Source: Thermoplasmata archaeon
Lineage (GTDB): Archaea; Thermoplasmatota; E2; DHVEG-1; B18-G2
DNA: 5,895 nt
Direction: 5' to 3'
Assembly (NCBI GenBank): GCA_021161685.1
Contig: JAGHAD010000021.1
Coordinates: forward strand, 1 to 5,895
Shown here: positions 4,001-5,895 of the stretch, one piece after another
Numbering within the stretch: the first letter of the stretch is position 1
How the letters are laid out: each line of letters begins with the position of its first letter
Program-made: the position numbers and the translations under genes
Notes under the pieces: model-generated
Database searches by the model: none
Seen by the model: the letters and a program-made list of their open reading frames with translations, nothing else
Told to the model about the DNA's origin: nothing

Positions 4001-5895
4001 CTACTCAATCCTAACCTCACTCACCCCATTTTCTGTTTCGTAAACGGAGATATATCCATCTACATACTCCTTGATATCTTCTATGTGAGTTATGATGAAA
4101 ATCTGTCTAAACCTGCTTGATAAAGCCCTGAGTGCGGAGAATATATTCTTTCTCCTTATGTAATCCTGTGAACCAAAGATTTCGTCTAGTATAACAAGGT
4201 TAATGTCCCCACCAGATCTTTCCGAGAGTACTTCAGAGATGGCTAACCTAACGCACAGATTAACTAGGTCTTCCTCGCCTCCAGAAAATCTCTCGACTGG
4301 ATGTGGGATGCCGTTATCGTATATCATTATGTTGTAATCTTCATCGAGTTCTATTTCTCCATACCTACCTTCAGTAACCATTTCAAGAAAGGAGGAGGCA
4401 TATTTAGATAGAGCCGGCCTTATCCTCGATATAAGGTCTGTTCTGAAGGTTGAAAAAAGTTTTTCCAGAACTTCCAGATCTCTAACTTTCCTCTTTTCCT
4501 CTTCCAACCTTTTTTTCATTTCCCTCTGTTCCTTTAACTTTTCCTCCAGTTCTTTTAGGATTTGCTGGTATTTGCTCTCCTCTCTCTCAATGGATGCAAT
4601 CTTCCTCCTTATGCAATCGAGCTCTCTCAATTTTTCCTCTACTCTTTTTATTGCATCGTTGTAAATTCGGTAAAGCTTCCTTTCCCTCATCTTAACATTT
4701 TCAAATTCTTCCCGATCGAAGGCAACTTCTTCTAAAGATCTGAATAACTTTTCTTTTATTTCGATCTCTTTTCTCTTTCTTTCTATTTCTTCCCTTAACC
4801 TTTCGATCAAAACCTCTAACTTCTGCTTCTCTTCCTTCCTCTTAAAAATCTCCTTCAACCTCTCTTCCATTTCCTTTTCCATTATAATATGCCTCTCCAG
4901 TTCTCTGCTTAAAGTATCTCTTTTCTGGCAGAGATCTCTCTCCATAGACAGCAATTCCTCTTTCTCCTTGCTGAATTTATCCATTAAAAATTCGTACTGC
5001 TCGCCAAGTATCCTTTCACACGTTGGGCATGGCGCCGAGGGGCCGAGGGATCTTAGCCTGCTTATTTTTGCATCCAGCTTTTTCTTTTCACGCTCTAGAT
5101 GTTCTAACTTACTCTTTAGATCCTGCAGAATCTTTTCCTTTTCTATCCTCTTTTCTCTGAGTGAATTTATCTTTTCTTCCATTCCTCTCAGCTCTTCCTC
5201 CAAGCCTTTGAACATCCCCAACTTTTCTCGATACACTTTAATTTCTTCCTCCTTTCTCTTGAGATCATTCAAAATGTTCTCTATTTCTCCAGAGATTCTT
5301 TTCTTTTCTTCGAGCTTTTCCCTCGCCAATTCTAATTCGTTTAGCCTCTGCTTTAGCTCTTCATAATCGTTCTTCACCTTTTCCCTGTAATTCCTCGCCT
5401 CATCCAGCTCCCTTACAGCTTTTCCCTCCTCTTTCCTAACATTGCAAACCTCAACCCGTAGTTGGTTCAATTTTTCCTCAACCTCTTTCTTTTTCGCTAT
5501 GAGAATTTTTTCTTTGCTCTCACCGCTCGACTCATCTATAATGATGCTTTCATATTTATTGATCAGACTCTTTGATAGTCTGGTATCTGTTCGTATGTTT
5601 TTTATGGCTTTATCAACGGCATCTATACCGAGTAACTTCATTATAACTTGTCTCCTTTCACTGGCGCACATGGTGGAGAGGGCATTGATTTCCTTCTGCC
5701 GAGCAAATATAGATGTAAAGAATGTCTTTGGATCCATACCTAGAACTTTCTGAATGAACTTTGTCGTGGCATCCGCTCCGCTTGCTACCAATTTCCCATC
5801 GACTGTAACTCTTGCTGAAGTTGTAAGGTTTTTTCCCAGCAATTCCCTCACGACCCTATATAATTTCTCTCCAAAAACAAATTCCACTTCCACCC
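4001..5895 (-). CDS. rad50: Rad50/SbcC-type DNA double-strand break repair ATPase, N-terminus outside window
   Basis: About 631 residues are visible; the frame is open through the right edge, so the GTG at 5893 is an internal valine and the Walker A part (about 70-75 residues) is missing. Rad50 is the ABC-type ATPase that, with nuclease Mre11, holds and processes broken DNA ends. Visible parts, numbered from 5893: Q-loop SIFARQKEIN (Q66); first coiled-coil arm (about 115-285); zinc hook CPTC (C289, C292; bases 5018-5029) that dimerises two molecules; second arm (about 295-490); signature RFSGGEE (S537-E540); Walker B NLVILDE (D570, E571); D-loop SQD; and switch His H603 in IITH. All catalytic elements in view are intact. 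The estimated full length of about 705 residues is shorter than Pyrococcus Rad50 (about 880), implying shorter arms. Archaeal rad50 usually sits with mre11, herA and nurA; mre11 would lie beyond the right edge, and nurA does not follow here. Confidence 0.96.
   Translation of the reverse strand, partial: VEVEFVFGEKLYRVVRELLGKNLTTSARVTVDGKLVASGADATTKFIQKVLGMDPKTFFTSIFARQKEINALSTMCASERRQVIMKLLGIDAVDKAIKNIRTDTRLSKSLINKYESIIIDESSGESKEKILIAKKKEVEEKLNQLRVEVCNVRKEEGKAVRELDEARNYREKVKNDYEELKQRLNELELAREKLEEKKRISGEIENILNDLKRKEEEIKVYREKLGMFKGLEEELRGMEEKINSLREKRIEKEKILQDLKSKLEHLEREKKKLDAKISRLRSLGPSAPCPTCERILGEQYEFLMDKFSKEKEELLSMERDLCQKRDTLSRELERHIIMEKEMEERLKEIFKRKEEKQKLEVLIERLREEIERKRKEIEIKEKLFRSLEEVAFDREEFENVKMRERKLYRIYNDAIKRVEEKLRELDCIRRKIASIEREESKYQQILKELEEKLKEQREMKKRLEEEKRKVRDLEVLEKLFSTFRTDLISRIRPALSKYASSFLEMVTEGRYGEIELDEDYNIMIYDNGIPHPVERFSGGEEDLVNLCVRLAISEVLSERSGGDINLVILDEIFGSQDYIRRKNIFSALRALSSRFRQIFIITHIEDIKEYVDGYISVYETENGVSEVRIE

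Noticed and set aside
4968..5753. Two plus-strand open frames rich in Ser/Phe
   Set aside because: Both are antisense to the Rad50 coiled-coil and Q-loop regions and share the same mirror composition.
5891..5893. GTG as the start of Rad50
   Set aside because: Starting here would remove the Walker A motif, which precedes this point in every Rad50; the frame stays open to the window edge, so the gene continues.

Overview
The window looks like a compact piece of chromosome from a thermophilic, probably hyperthermophilic, archaeon. Three things point that way: archaeal-style TATA elements about 25-30 bp before likely transcript starts, purine-rich Shine-Dalgarno sites (GGAGGTGGT before one gene, GGAGG before another), and AT-rich, Lys/Glu/Ile-heavy proteins using AGA/AGG for Arg and ATA for Ile. 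The gene content (Rad50, an archaeal-type SAM hydrolase, a secreted VCBS propeller protein) fits. The lineage cannot be fixed from this sequence, and a thermophilic bacterium is not formally excluded.

Layout from left to right. Minus strand, 1-1270: a two-gene unit in which a HAD-family phosphatase is followed by a SAM hydrolase (adenosine-forming) that runs off the left edge; the two overlap by four bases (ATGA). Minus strand, 1337-2688: a secreted beta-propeller (FG-GAP/VCBS) protein with a C-terminal Ig-like domain, split into two overlapping frames by a one-base frameshift at a run of four A's. Region 2689-3136 is mostly non-coding. It holds divergent promoters, a possible 51-codon gene, a short degenerate reading frame that may be a transposase remnant, and the promoter and ribosome binding site of the next gene. 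Plus strand, 3137-4000: a 287-residue coiled-coil protein of unknown function with five copies of an aromatic motif. Minus strand, 4001-5895: most of rad50, missing its N-terminal Walker A part beyond the right edge. The coiled-coil gene and rad50 meet tail to tail with no base between their stop codons.

How the genes may work together: SAM hydrolase and HAD phosphatase are translationally coupled and probably share a metabolite salvage or repair role. Rad50 is the ATPase of the Mre11-Rad50 DNA end-processing complex; mre11 would be expected upstream, beyond the right edge. The coiled-coil gene has its own promoter, and its only visible link to rad50 is the abutting arrangement. No CRISPR array, tRNA, rRNA or intact insertion sequence was seen. 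The items most worth following up are the frameshifted propeller gene, the aromatic-repeat coiled-coil protein and the small reading frames in 2760-3090.
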